NCBI RefSeq assembly: GCF_014696105.1
Contig: NZ_JACJPO010000075.1
Location: 1-37,112 of the forward strand
Source of the DNA: Microcoleus sp. FACHB-1515
GTDB taxonomy: Bacteria; Cyanobacteriota; Cyanobacteriia; Elainellales; Elainellaceae
DNA length: 37,112 bases
Reading direction: 5' to 3'
In this document: in pieces, positions 1 to 5,956 of the stretch
Layout of the letters: each line of letters starts with the position of its first letter
Position numbering within the stretch: position 1 is the stretch's first letter
The notes under the pieces: generated by a model
What the model was told of the DNA's origin: nothing
Databases searched by the model: none
Seen by the model: only the letters and a program-made list of their open reading frames with translations
Program-made: the position numbers and the translations under genes

Positions 1-154
1 CGCAATGGCGATCGACACGGCTGTAGGTGTAGTCGTCTGCTCCGGCTGGCGGAATCGGGCTGATGGCATCGGCTGCGATGATCGCGCTGGCAACGGTGCA
101 AACGGCGATCGATTTCAACACTGCCGGATGATCCGGCTTCAGAATTTGTTTCAC
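1..154 (-). CDS. Partial small protein with one hydrophobic segment (runs off left edge)
   Basis: An open frame starts with GTG at 154 and continues past base 1, so only about 51 residues are visible. AAGGAG lies about ten bases upstream of the GTG, which supports this start. The N-terminus begins MKQILKPDHPAVLK, followed by a moderately hydrophobic stretch (residues about 15-35, Ala/Ile/Val-rich), so it may be a membrane or secreted protein. I do not recognise the family. It is the last visible gene of the minus-strand operon that starts with the XRE regulator, and lies about 70 bases after the 191-residue gene. Confidence 0.55.
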   Translation of the reverse strand, partial: MKQILKPDHPAVLKSIAVCTVASAIIAADAISPIPPAGADDYTYSRVDRHC

Positions 155-177
155 TTGAATTAGCTCCTTAGTGAGTC

Positions 178-218
178 ACGGCCAGGGGGTGAAGTTGGAA
201 GCTCTGAACCCTGGCCGT
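178..218. repeat. 10-bp inverted repeat between two operon genes
   Basis: ACGGCCAGGG (178-187) and CCCTGGCCGT (209-218) are perfect reverse complements around a 21-base loop. The hairpin sits just after the stop codon of the 191-residue gene and before the ribosome-binding site of the next gene. No T-run follows on the minus strand, so it may be an mRNA stem or processing site rather than a full terminator. Confidence 0.5.
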
Positions 219-226
219 AACCGTGT

Positions 227-802
227 TTAGTAGTCGCTGAGTTGACGCAGTTGGTTGAGCGTTCGGGTTTTGGCCTCTAGCTCAATCTCAAATTCGTCCA
301 GAGCGGCATTGATGCCACGCTGTTCAGCGATTTCGCGGCGCGACTGGCTGAGGTTGCCTTCAGCCGATCGATTTTGCTCAATCATTCTGAGCAGCCGCGC
401 TTTCCGCTCCTCCCCGGTTTGGGTGAGGGTCGAAACTTGGACGCTCGCAAGGGCAAGCGTTCCGCCCACTTCGGGCGGCAAAACTTCAGCCTCGATCACG
501 CCTGCGCTCTGCCACTCTTGGGAGTAGCGAGCTTTGGCGGATTCCACCCAGCTTGTCGGGGTCATGCCGTCTCTCTTGACATGCTGGGCATAGTCGGCAA
601 ACAGCGATCGCGCCAGTTCGGTGAAGCCCTGCTCAGTTTTCAGCAGCGGTTCCGGTGCAACTTTGGCGATCCAGGGATACCAGCGCGTCCGAATTGTGAC
701 TTCTTTGGCAAGGTCGGAATGTTCAGCGGCGATCGCTTGTGCGGTGTAGTGCGCCGAGTGTGCGCCTGGTGTGCGCTCGATGTGCGTTTCAATGTGCTGC
801 AT
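227..802 (-). CDS. Conserved hypothetical protein of the element, 191 aa, coiled-coil C-terminus
   Basis: I do not recognise the family. The start ATG (802-800) has GGAG about ten bases upstream. Residues 1-25 are rich in His, Thr and Ala (MQHIETHIERT...); that composition is imposed by the CGCACA iterons that run through these codons. Residues about 30-95 are a compact, aromatic-containing region (TRWYPWIAKVAPE, SWVESAKARYSQEW). From about residue 130 the chain is Glu/Arg/Leu-rich and likely a coiled coil (ERKARLLRMIEQNR, ELEAKTRTLNQLRQL), suggesting self-association. It lies between the iteron clusters and a partial gene in an operon led by an XRE repressor. Its position next to phased iterons makes an iteron-binding or partition role thinkable, but no domain proves it. 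Confidence 0.7.
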   Translation of the reverse strand: MQHIETHIERTPGAHSAHYTAQAIAAEHSDLAKEVTIRTRWYPWIAKVAPEPLLKTEQGFTELARSLFADYAQHVKRDGMTPTSWVESAKARYSQEWQSAGVIEAEVLPPEVGGTLALASVQVSTLTQTGEERKARLLRMIEQNRSAEGNLSQSRREIAEQRGINAALDEFEIELEAKTRTLNQLRQLSDY

Positions 803-809
803 TTGTGCG
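738..809. repeat. Iteron cluster B: seven TGTGCG-type repeats, about 11-bp period, overlapping a start codon
   Basis: TGTGCG or a one-base variant occurs at 738, 748 (AGTGCG), 759, 770, 781, 793 (TGTGCT) and 804. The steps are 10, 11, 11, 11, 12 and 11 bases. On the minus (coding) strand the unit reads CGCACA. The cluster spans the ribosome-binding region, the ATG at 802 and about 20 codons of the 191-residue gene. The period is not a multiple of three, so it is a DNA-level signal, not a peptide repeat. Copies are on one face of the helix, as expected for cooperative protein binding. Confidence 0.85.
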
Positions 810-859
810 TCTCCGGTTTGTGAATTGGCTCAAACTCAGTCTGTGTATGCGTTCAAGAG

Positions 860-925
860 TGTGCGGCTGCTGTGCGGAACTTGTGCGATCGATGTGCGGA
901 CAGTGTGCGGTTACTGTGCGGTTAG
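860..925. repeat. Iteron cluster A: six TGTGCG repeats at an exact 11-bp period
   Basis: TGTGCG starts at 860, 871, 882, 893, 904 and 915, a perfect 11-base spacing. Four of the six units read TGTGCGG followed by variable bases. The cluster begins directly after the stop codon (924-922) of the coiled-coil gene and fills the space up to a roughly 50-base gap before cluster B. Two clusters of 11-bp direct repeats around a short, possibly promoter-bearing spacer is the known layout of the plasmid R1 parC centromere; that likeness is an inference from architecture only. Confidence 0.9.
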
Positions 926-1314
926 CGATCGCGTCTCATCTCCTCAATCAAGTCGCGGATTGCATTTTGATTGTTTTGAGCAAGAACAGTTGCAGCCTCA
1001 GCAGCTTGTGCGGCCCGTCGGCTCGATTCGATGATGTCGTTGCTGTTGCGGGTTTGGTCTGCGATCGCTCGTCCCATTTCACCCACAACGCTGACAAAGC
1101 GGTTGATGGTGTCTTGCTGAAGTCGAGCGGTGCGGGCTTGCTCTTCGGCAGTCCGCCGCAGCTCCCGCAACTCTCGTATCGTCATATCGTGCAGTTCCCG
1201 CTGCTGCTCAACGAGCCGCTGTAGCGTCTCTGCATTCTGAGCTTGAATTTGCAGGGTTTGGGCAATCACTGACTGAAGCAGCGAATCGCTTCCCTCCGGT
1301 GGATTCGTGGTCAT
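922..1314 (-). CDS. Coiled-coil protein of the element, 130 aa
   Basis: The protein is almost wholly helical in appearance, rich in Gln, Glu, Arg, Ala and Leu with heptad-like spacing from about residue 15 to 125 (QNAETLQRLVEQQRELHDM, IRELRELRRTAEEQ). There is no signal peptide, membrane segment or known catalytic motif. The start ATG (1314-1312) is preceded by a strong AAAGGAGG about ten bases upstream, so expression is probably good. It lies 83 bases downstream of the XRE regulator and immediately upstream of the iteron array, in the same direction as both. A structural, DNA-bridging or adaptor role is possible; I cannot assign a family. Confidence 0.75.
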   Translation of the reverse strand: MTTNPPEGSDSLLQSVIAQTLQIQAQNAETLQRLVEQQRELHDMTIRELRELRRTAEEQARTARLQQDTINRFVSVVGEMGRAIADQTRNSNDIIESSRRAAQAAEAATVLAQNNQNAIRDLIEEMRRDR

Positions 1315-1397
1315 ATAGTCGTAGCCTCCTTTCCTACTGAGCTTTAGGGAATGGGGTTAGCAACTGGCGATCGTTAGCTGCGATCGTCAGTCGCGCT

Positions 1398-1628
1398 TCA
1401 GTCAGCCGCTATTCGACCGAAATCGATGGGCAAATCGTAAACAGAGCAATCTAACAATCTGCACAAAGCTTGAGTTTGCGCGATTGTTAGGCGCGGCTCA
1501 CGACTTCCAGCAATCCAGTAGTAAACCGCTCTAGGCGAGACTCCTAGCGCTTCTGCTACTTCTTCTGGTGACTTGTTTTTGTCTTTGAGCAGGTTCATGA
1601 ACGGTGATTCATGAGGATGTTGATTCAT
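1398..1628 (-). CDS. XRE-family helix-turn-helix repressor, 76 aa
   Basis: A small DNA-binding protein of the Cro/C1 (XRE) type. The HTH covers about residues 18-65: EEVAEALGVSPRAVYYWIAG is the helix-turn-recognition-helix core, followed by a third and fourth helix ending in CRLLDCSVYDL, typical of the fold. The ATG at 1628-1626 is used; an internal Met (11) would still leave the HTH intact. Directly upstream lie three 14-bp palindromes TGAAC-N4-GTTCA and a near-copy falls inside the first codons, so it very probably represses its own transcription and that of the genes behind it (coiled-coil gene, 191-residue gene, partial gene). In an integrated element this is the expected position of a lysogeny-type or copy-control repressor. 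Confidence 0.85.
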   Translation of the reverse strand: MNQHPHESPFMNLLKDKNKSPEEVAEALGVSPRAVYYWIAGSREPRLTIAQTQALCRLLDCSVYDLPIDFGRIAAD

Positions 1629-1697
1629 CTTACACTGAACGCTTGTTCATGAACAGCAGTTCAGTGTAGAATTCACTACAAGCTGAACTGCTGTTCA
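1598..1697. promoter_or_regulatory. Operator array for the XRE repressor (TGAAC-N4-GTTCA palindromes)
   Basis: Three perfect 14-bp dyads are present: TGAACGCTTGTTCA (1637-1650), TGAACAGCAGTTCA (1651-1664) and TGAACTGCTGTTCA (1684-1697). The first two abut head to tail and the third is centred 33 bases (about three helical turns) further. A fourth copy with one changed arm base, TGAACGGTGATTCA, lies at 1598-1611 within the gene start. The first site begins 9 bases upstream of the ATG, so a bound repressor would cover the 5' leader. The binding protein is inferred to be the adjacent XRE gene product. Confidence 0.8.
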
Positions 1698-2102
1698 GTT
1701 GGGGACAGAAATGTAGGGCGGTTCGATCGTGAGAAATTGATGCCGCCCTGCATCCCCTAATTCTCTTCGCAACGGGTCAACACACGGACGTACACCCGAT
1801 CGAAGACACCGGATAGCGCCAAGCGATTCGCCGCAGTGGGGCGATCGCATCTACCCAGGAATCCAGAAATGCACACAATCCCGTAACCGCAAGCGCTGCT
1901 TAACCCCTCGGTTACAGCGTGATTTTCATTGCTCAAAATTGCAGGTCAAGCCAGCGGTAAGGAGTCGAATCGTTTGCCCAGTGCAGAGGTTGGCTAATCG
2001 ATCGATTCACCTGCTCCAGTTCCACAAACGACAGAAGGGCGATCGCCCCATACGCCGGAATGCGATCGCCCTTCCAAAAAATTCACAAGGAGGTTTGAAC
2101 AA
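1698..2102. other. 405-base gap with a start-less open frame (1933-2082, minus)
   Basis: No convincing gene with a start codon was found. On the minus strand a protein-like frame runs from 2082 to the stop at 1935-1933, reading ...AYGAIALLSFVELEQVNR..., then ...PLHWANDSTPYRWLDLQF. It has no ATG and its upstream part is occupied by the HIP1 hairpin at 2034-2074, which suggests either a remnant of a short protein or chance. A good ribosome-binding sequence AAGGAGG at 2089-2095 on the plus strand leads only to a three-codon frame. The remainder shows nothing else I can name. Confidence 0.35.
2034..2074. repeat. HIP1-cored hairpin, 13-bp stem, 15-base loop
   Basis: GAAGGGCGATCGC (2034-2046) pairs perfectly with GCGATCGCCCTTC (2062-2074). 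The loop is 15 bases and starts with CCC, as in the hairpin at 2577-2619. It lies just downstream of hicB, so it may end or stabilise the hicAB transcript, but there is no T-run on the hicB-sense strand. Confidence 0.65.
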
Positions 2103-2339
2103 CTAGGCAACTTGCAGCGGGGTCTGCGGAAACACACGCGGCTCAGGCAGCGGTTTCCCCTCTTCCTGGAGCCACTCCAACAGCGACTCGATCACCTCCT
2201 GGCCGCGTTTTGCAGCCTCCTCATAGGTTGCGCCATGCGTACAGGGCTGCATCACCAGTTCGCCAAAGTCCGGCAAAAACACCACATAGCAACCATCTTC
2301 TGTAGACCACTGAATCACCATGCTGTATTGCGGATTCAT
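2103..2339 (-). CDS. hicB: HicB-family antitoxin, 78 aa
   Basis: HicB antitoxins fold as a partial RNase-H-like domain that binds and blocks the HicA toxin. The signature is visible: MVIQWSTEDGCYVVFLPDFGE near the N-terminus (residues about 6-28), then HGATYEEAAKRGQEVIESLLEWLQEEGKPLPEP, the conserved amphipathic helix and GxPLPxP tail. No additional C-terminal DNA-binding domain is present, so this is the short form; autoregulation would have to come from the complex or another factor. Its ATG overlaps the end of hicA by four bases (translational coupling), the usual toxin-first order for HicAB. Confidence 0.88.
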   Translation of the reverse strand: MNPQYSMVIQWSTEDGCYVVFLPDFGELVMQPCTHGATYEEAAKRGQEVIESLLEWLQEEGKPLPEPRVFPQTPLQVA

Positions 2340-2539
2340 TCGCCTTCCTCCAATTGCCGAATCGCCTTGCTCACCTGCTTTTCCAAATAACGTGGCGCGT
2401 CATCTCCATCCGCTCCGGCGATCGTGATCGACTGCGCCAGCCGGGGATGACTCCAAAGCGAGTGACTTCCCTTCGCAGGTCGCCAAGTAAAGCCCGCCTT
2501 CAGCAAAACCGCCTTAACTTCCCGAATTTTCCGAGGCAT
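2336..2539 (-). CDS. hicA: HicA-family mRNA interferase toxin, 67 aa
   Basis: HicA toxins are small dsRBD-like proteins that cleave mRNA at the ribosome-independent stage. The sequence shows the family core: VLLKAGFTWRPAKGSHSLWSHP at residues 11-32, with the catalytic His in the GSH motif, and a basic, amphipathic C-terminal helix. Length is normal for the family. It is the first gene of the pair, on the minus strand, and is separated from the plus-strand gene at 2654 by a HIP1 hairpin. Such modules stabilise mobile elements and sometimes act in phage defence. Confidence 0.88.
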   Translation of the reverse strand: MPRKIREVKAVLLKAGFTWRPAKGSHSLWSHPRLAQSITIAGADGDDAPRYLEKQVSKAIRQLEEGE

Positions 2540-2576
2540 CCACCCTCACTCAGTCCATAAATCCATTGTCCGCGAC

Positions 2577-2620
2577 AAAAGGGCGATCGCCCCTTAGCAC
2601 AGTTCGCGATCGCCCTTTTT
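2577..2620. terminator. HIP1-cored bidirectional terminator-like hairpin
   Basis: AAAAGGGCGATCGC (2577-2590) pairs with GCGATCGCCCTTTT (2606-2619), a 14-bp perfect stem with a 15-base loop. Runs of A and T flank the stem, so both strands end in U-rich tails. It separates the divergent hicA and 2654 genes, so it may insulate them rather than end either one. Confidence 0.55.
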
Positions 2621-2653
2621 GCCAGTTTTCTCAACCAATCAGGAGTCTAGCTT

Positions 2654-3088
2654 ATGAAATTTGTTCGATTTGAAAACAGGCTGATCAATTTGGAGGCGAT
2701 CGCCAACGTCCACTTTGAACTCGAACCAGTCCCGCAGGTGTGGATCGACTACATCGGAGATGGACTGGTGCAAATCGAGGGCGATCGCGCAACCGAGCTT
2801 TGGGAACTGCTCTTGCAGCATTCCAGCGGCGCGATCGAAAAGATTGACCTGCTCACAGCGGTCGCTCAGGACGACCTGCTTCAGTGCGTTGGGATGCACC
2901 TGGCCGCGCTGACAATCGCCGCCGATCTGATAGCCGACGATACCCAGATCGATTCGCAAGTCATTTTGATGCGACTGCTCAAGCAGGGCAAAGCGCGATT
3001 CGACAAACAATCGCCCGAAGAATTAAGCGCTGTACTGGCCGAACTCGATCGCAACCTCGCCACCTGGGAGGCCGCTGGTGATGACTAA
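2654..3088 (+). CDS. Conserved hypothetical protein of the element, 144 aa
   Basis: No function recognised. The start ATG at 2654 is preceded by AGGAG about ten bases upstream (in caatcaggagtctagctt). Residues 1-60 (MKFVRFENRLINLEAIANV... ELEPVPQVWIDYIGDGLVQ) form a beta-rich block ending in a predicted helix, a pattern of small cyanobacterial proteins that modulate or bind something, while residues 60-144 are helical and Leu/Asp-rich. It is the first gene of the plus-strand run and overlaps the start of the next small gene by eight bases, so the two are probably co-translated. Confidence 0.7.
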   Translation: MKFVRFENRLINLEAIANVHFELEPVPQVWIDYIGDGLVQIEGDRATELWELLLQHSSGAIEKIDLLTAVAQDDLLQCVGMHLAALTIAADLIADDTQIDSQVILMRLLKQGKARFDKQSPEELSAVLAELDRNLATWEAAGDD

Positions 3089-3218
3089 CCGCTATCGCCC
3101 TGCTTCCGTCGTCACGGAGCCGCGCATCGTGGTTTGTGGCTGCTGCTTTCAGCCGCGACTGGCGATCGTCCGTTCCTGCCCAACCTGTTCGCTACTGCGG
3201 CGGAAATATCCCCGCTAA
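3081..3218 (+). CDS. Very small Cys-rich putative zinc protein, 45 aa
   Basis: The ATG at 3081 lies within the last codons of the preceding gene and the frame ends at TAA 3216-3218. The protein has Cys at residues 19, 21, 22, 33 and 36, in the arrangement CGCC-N10-CPTC, which fits a short zinc ribbon. It ends in a basic tail (LLRRKYPR). GGGAGG lies about nine bases before the ATG. A terminator-like hairpin follows four to six bases after the stop. Function unknown; nucleic-acid binding is the usual guess for such ribbons. Confidence 0.6.
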   Translation: MTNRYRPASVVTEPRIVVCGCCFQPRLAIVRSCPTCSLLRRKYPR

Positions 3219-3223
3219 CTGAA

Positions 3224-3255
3224 AAGCCCGATCGCTTTGTGTGGCGATCGGGCTT
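3224..3255 (+). terminator. HIP1-type hairpin after the small zinc protein gene
   Basis: AAGCCCGATCGC (3224-3235) pairs with GCGATCGGGCTT (3244-3255) around an 8-base loop. It begins six bases after a stop codon, as a terminator would, though the downstream tract is only weakly T-rich. The same stem recurs at 3618-3657. Confidence 0.6.
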
Positions 3256-3281
3256 CTGCTGTTCTACTCACGAGGTTAATC

Positions 3282-3611
3282 ATGAACTGTCAAAACTGCA
3301 AATTCAATGGCGATCGCGGCTGCGCTGTGAATCCGAGCTACTGGAATGCCTGCAAAGCGATCGAACAGAGCGATGAAAAGTTCAGGGACAAGATTTTGCC
3401 GTTTTTCGAGACGTGCCCAGAGTGGAATGAAGACCCGCCTGAAACCCTGTCCTTGACGCTCGGTTCCGCCGAATGGCGTTTTCTCCTGAGCAGCAGTGGC
3501 AGCTACGAACGCCGCCGCCAAGTCGGACTACGGCTGTTCGCTGAAATTCGACGTGCTACGAACTGGCAGCCGCCGAAAGACGGCTCGGAGGTTGACGACA
3601 TTCCGTTCTGA
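3282..3611 (+). CDS. Cys-rich hypothetical protein of the element, 109 aa
   Basis: I chose the ATG at 3282 because GAGG lies eight bases upstream and the protein then begins MNCQNCKFNGDRGC. Cys at residues 3, 6, 14 and 24 give a CxxC plus two further Cys, likely a zinc site at the extreme N-terminus; a further Cys stands at residue 45. The rest is charged and ends in an acidic tail (EVDDIPF) that looks like the peptide tails used by single-strand DNA-binding proteins to recruit partners. That tail, together with the replication ATPase next door, hints at a role in element DNA metabolism, but this is inference only. It is bracketed by two nearly identical HIP1 hairpins. Confidence 0.7.
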   Translation: MNCQNCKFNGDRGCAVNPSYWNACKAIEQSDEKFRDKILPFFETCPEWNEDPPETLSLTLGSAEWRFLLSSSGSYERRRQVGLRLFAEIRRATNWQPPKDGSEVDDIPF

Positions 3612-3617
3612 CATTGA

Positions 3618-3657
3618 AAAGCCCGATCGCGGTCTTTCCCCACTGCGATCGGGCTTT
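3618..3657 (+). terminator. HIP1-type hairpin, 13-bp stem, after the Cys-rich gene
   Basis: AAAGCCCGATCGC (3618-3630) pairs perfectly with GCGATCGGGCTTT (3645-3657); loop 14 bases. It begins seven bases after the stop at 3611 and is followed by TTT, ATGG, TTTT, so it could work as an intrinsic terminator in the plus direction. It is a near-copy of the stem at 3224-3255. Confidence 0.65.
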
Positions 3658-3718
3658 ATGGTTTTGCCCCTGACCCAGAGGCGAATTTATGAATCCCAAC
3701 AAATCAGGAGATCCAACG

Positions 3719-5728
3719 ATGTACCCAGATAATACGAATTATGAACCGCTCACGCTAGAGCAAATTCGCGAATTGCAGCAGCTTACACCTGAGCAGCAGC
3801 AGGAGTGGCGCGATCGGCAGGTTGAGAAGTTGAACCGGGAAATTTACCAGCAGGGAGAAACCGCGTCGATCGCCACTGCCGTTCTGACCGCCAAACGCGA
3901 CCCGCTGAGGGAAAAGTCAGAGAGGGAATTGAAGACCGACATCCTCACTGCCGTCAAAGATTCCGAATTTCTCCGCGCCTCCCTGTCCCAAATCGCCCGC
4001 TACAACGGTATGTCGATCGACGTGATCGAAACCGTTGCCCAACAGGTTGCCAGCGAATTTCTCAACCGCGACCTGGAGGCGATCGAGTTTGAAGAAATGA
4101 CCAAGCGAATCCAGAAAATCGAAAACAGCGAAAAGGATGCGGGCATCCGCGACCTGAAACTACATCGGCTTGCCCGTCGGCACGGGCTGAACCGTCGCAC
4201 GATGATGGAGTGCTACAGCAAATCGGTGTGCAGTGCCTCCCACATTCGCGCCAAACCGATCGGAGAGTTCCTAGACGAGCATTTGCAAGCTGAAGTGAAA
4301 TACCTCGTTCAAGGCTGGATTCCGCAGGGTGTGACGATGATGCTGCATGGTGACGGCGGCGCTGGTAAAACGCTCTGGCTTTACGAACTGATGGAGCGAA
4401 TCTTGAAAGGGCACGCTTGGAGCGGCTACCCCTGCACCAAGGCCGAAGTTTTGCTGGTGCAGGTGGATGAACCCGAAACGATCACGGCAGAGCGAATCGA
4501 CATTCGCGGCATTGACCGCTCTATGCCACTCAAGGTCATGTCTGACTGGCAAGTCGAGCAAATGCCCAAACTTGAAGCCGAAGCCGCCGCGATGCCCCCA
4601 GGGTCGCTAATCCTGGTTGACTCGCTCACCGCCATTAACCGCAACTGCTTCTACTCCGAAAACGACACCGAGTACGCCCGTCCCGTTCTCCAGATGCGAG
4701 ATATCGCCCGCAAATACGGTCACACCGTCATTCTGGTTCACCATTCCAACGCAGACGGCAGAGCCAGAGGGACGCGGGCGATTCACAACTCGGTTGATGT
4801 CGTTTGGGCACTCAGCGCCACAGACTACAACGAACGCCTGTTGCGAATCGAGAAAATGCGACGGGGAATGCCCGTCGGACGCTACCGACTCGCTTTCGAT
4901 GATGAAACATTTCGATTCACGTACCGGGGTGAAGAATTCGAGTCTGACGAAGATTTTGAAAAGGCACAAACCTACATCGAAAAAATTCGCCTGTGGCTGA
5001 GTGATGACGCCCAGCGCGGACGGCCATTTGAACCGATCGAAGTATCTGAAGCACTGGGAGGAAGCAAGGCATCAACCCGTCGCTGTCTGCAAGAACTGGC
5101 AATGCGAGGTCAGGTGGAAACCAAGCGCAAACCCGGCACTCCGTACTACTTGTACTTTGTAAAGAAAAAACAGGAAAGCGATCGGGCGATCGGAAGCGAT
5201 CGTTTAAAAGCGATCGCCACTTTGCCCAGTCAGGGAGCGGGATTCGAGCCAAGCGATCGGGCGATCGCCAAAAAAAGTGAAAACGAACGCGAAAAAACAG
5301 GCGATCGCCCCGATCGCTTTGCAAAAAATGTGCCTCAAACGCAGACTGAGAGCGAGCAAAATGGCGATCGCTTTCTCAATAAAAGCGATCGTCCTGTCAA
5401 CAACGGCGATCGCCCGATCGCTTTGCGTAACAATCCGTTACCTGAAAAAATTGCGGTTGGCGACACTGTACTAGTCACCGCAACCGCTCAATGGATTCGA
5501 TCGGGTAGCGATAAACTCCCCTGGAGAGAAGTGCCGCAGTCGCAACGCAACACCCCGCAAATTCCGATCAACGTCTTGGGTCAACCCCTGTTTGATGAGC
5601 TAATTGAAGGCGGAAAGGTAATCGAAATTCGCGGCGATCGTAGCCGCGTCCGCCATCAAAAGACAGGTAGAACATCGATGTTTCTAAACACAGATTTGCG
5701 AGTGTTGCGATCGGAGGACAAAAGCTGA
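3719..5728 (+). CDS. RepA/RecA-like AAA ATPase (plasmid or satellite replication helicase type), 669 aa
   Basis: A likely hexameric helicase or replication-accessory ATPase of the RepA-like (AAA_25) kind. The ATG at 3719 is preferred over the one at 3689 because AGGAG ends eight bases before it. Residues 1-200 are a helical, charged region. Walker A (GDGGAGKT) is at about 209-216 and Walker B (LILVDSLTA) at about 296-304, with the DSLTAINRN and VILVHHSNADGRARGT motifs typical of RepA-like enzymes. A winged-helix-like segment (EVSEALGGSKASTRRCLQEL) follows at about 435-480. Residues about 483-574 are a disordered linker coded largely by HIP1 sequences. A C-terminal beta-rich domain (about 575-669) begins VGDTVLVTATAQW. 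Its stop overlaps the next ATG. Expected role: replication of the excised element. Confidence 0.85.
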   Translation: MYPDNTNYEPLTLEQIRELQQLTPEQQQEWRDRQVEKLNREIYQQGETASIATAVLTAKRDPLREKSERELKTDILTAVKDSEFLRASLSQIARYNGMSIDVIETVAQQVASEFLNRDLEAIEFEEMTKRIQKIENSEKDAGIRDLKLHRLARRHGLNRRTMMECYSKSVCSASHIRAKPIGEFLDEHLQAEVKYLVQGWIPQGVTMMLHGDGGAGKTLWLYELMERILKGHAWSGYPCTKAEVLLVQVDEPETITAERIDIRGIDRSMPLKVMSDWQVEQMPKLEAEAAAMPPGSLILVDSLTAINRNCFYSENDTEYARPVLQMRDIARKYGHTVILVHHSNADGRARGTRAIHNSVDVVWALSATDYNERLLRIEKMRRGMPVGRYRLAFDDETFRFTYRGEEFESDEDFEKAQTYIEKIRLWLSDDAQRGRPFEPIEVSEALGGSKASTRRCLQELAMRGQVETKRKPGTPYYLYFVKKKQESDRAIGSDRLKAIATLPSQGAGFEPSDRAIAKKSENEREKTGDRPDRFAKNVPQTQTESEQNGDRFLNKSDRPVNNGDRPIALRNNPLPEKIAVGDTVLVTATAQWIRSGSDKLPWREVPQSQRNTPQIPINVLGQPLFDELIEGGKVIEIRGDRSRVRHQKTGRTSMFLNTDLRVLRSEDKS

Positions 5729-5949
5729 TGGCGAAAAAAAATCAAGGCTTTCAAGGGGTTCAGCTACAAATTCAATTCAAGGAGATCAAAATGACTAAAA
5801 ACGCAATCACCGCACAATTCGCCCCCACTGCGACGCGACTTCATGGTGCAAATCATAGTTCCGACCAACTTGACGACAGGCGAATCCAAGAGACTGCGGG
5901 CTTTTCTGCTGTCACTTGCCCAGCCAGAAGAAACGAGAGGCGATCGTGA
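5728..5949 (+). CDS. Small hypothetical protein, 73 aa (possibly frameshifted)
   Basis: The ATG overlaps the stop of the ATPase gene (ATGA-type coupling), which supports translation of at least its beginning (MAKKNQGFQGVQLQIQFKE). An internal ATG at 5791 follows a good AAGGAG. After about residue 40 the sequence loses protein-like character (PARRNERRS), while a second frame one base over becomes protein-like (see 5843). The simplest reading is either two overlapping small genes or one gene with a frameshift near 5840. No function recognised. Confidence 0.4.
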   Translation: MAKKNQGFQGVQLQIQFKEIKMTKNAITAQFAPTATRLHGANHSSDQLDDRRIQETAGFSAVTCPARRNERRS

Positions 5950-5956
5950 TGGCTAA
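5843..5956 (+). CDS. Possible 37-residue protein overlapping the previous frame
   Basis: This frame starts with ATG at 5843 and reads MVQIIVPTNLTTGESKRLRA, then FLLSLAQPEETRGDRDG, with a plausible strand-helix make-up. It overlaps the start of the HTH gene at 5949 by eight bases. It has no good ribosome-binding site of its own, so it may be the true C-terminal half of the gene at 5728 after a frameshift. Confidence 0.35.
   Translation: MVQIIVPTNLTTGESKRLRAFLLSLAQPEETRGDRDG

Noticed and set aside
227-823. Several plus-strand open frames opposite the 191-residue gene
   Set aside because: They have Cys/Arg/Ser-rich shadow composition and no start signals; the minus frame has a ribosome-binding site and protein-like make-up.
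860-925. Reading the 11-bp repeats as a chance effect of HIP1 abundance
   Set aside because: The repeat core is TGTGCG, unrelated to GCGATCGC, and six copies at exact 11-base spacing are very unlikely by chance.
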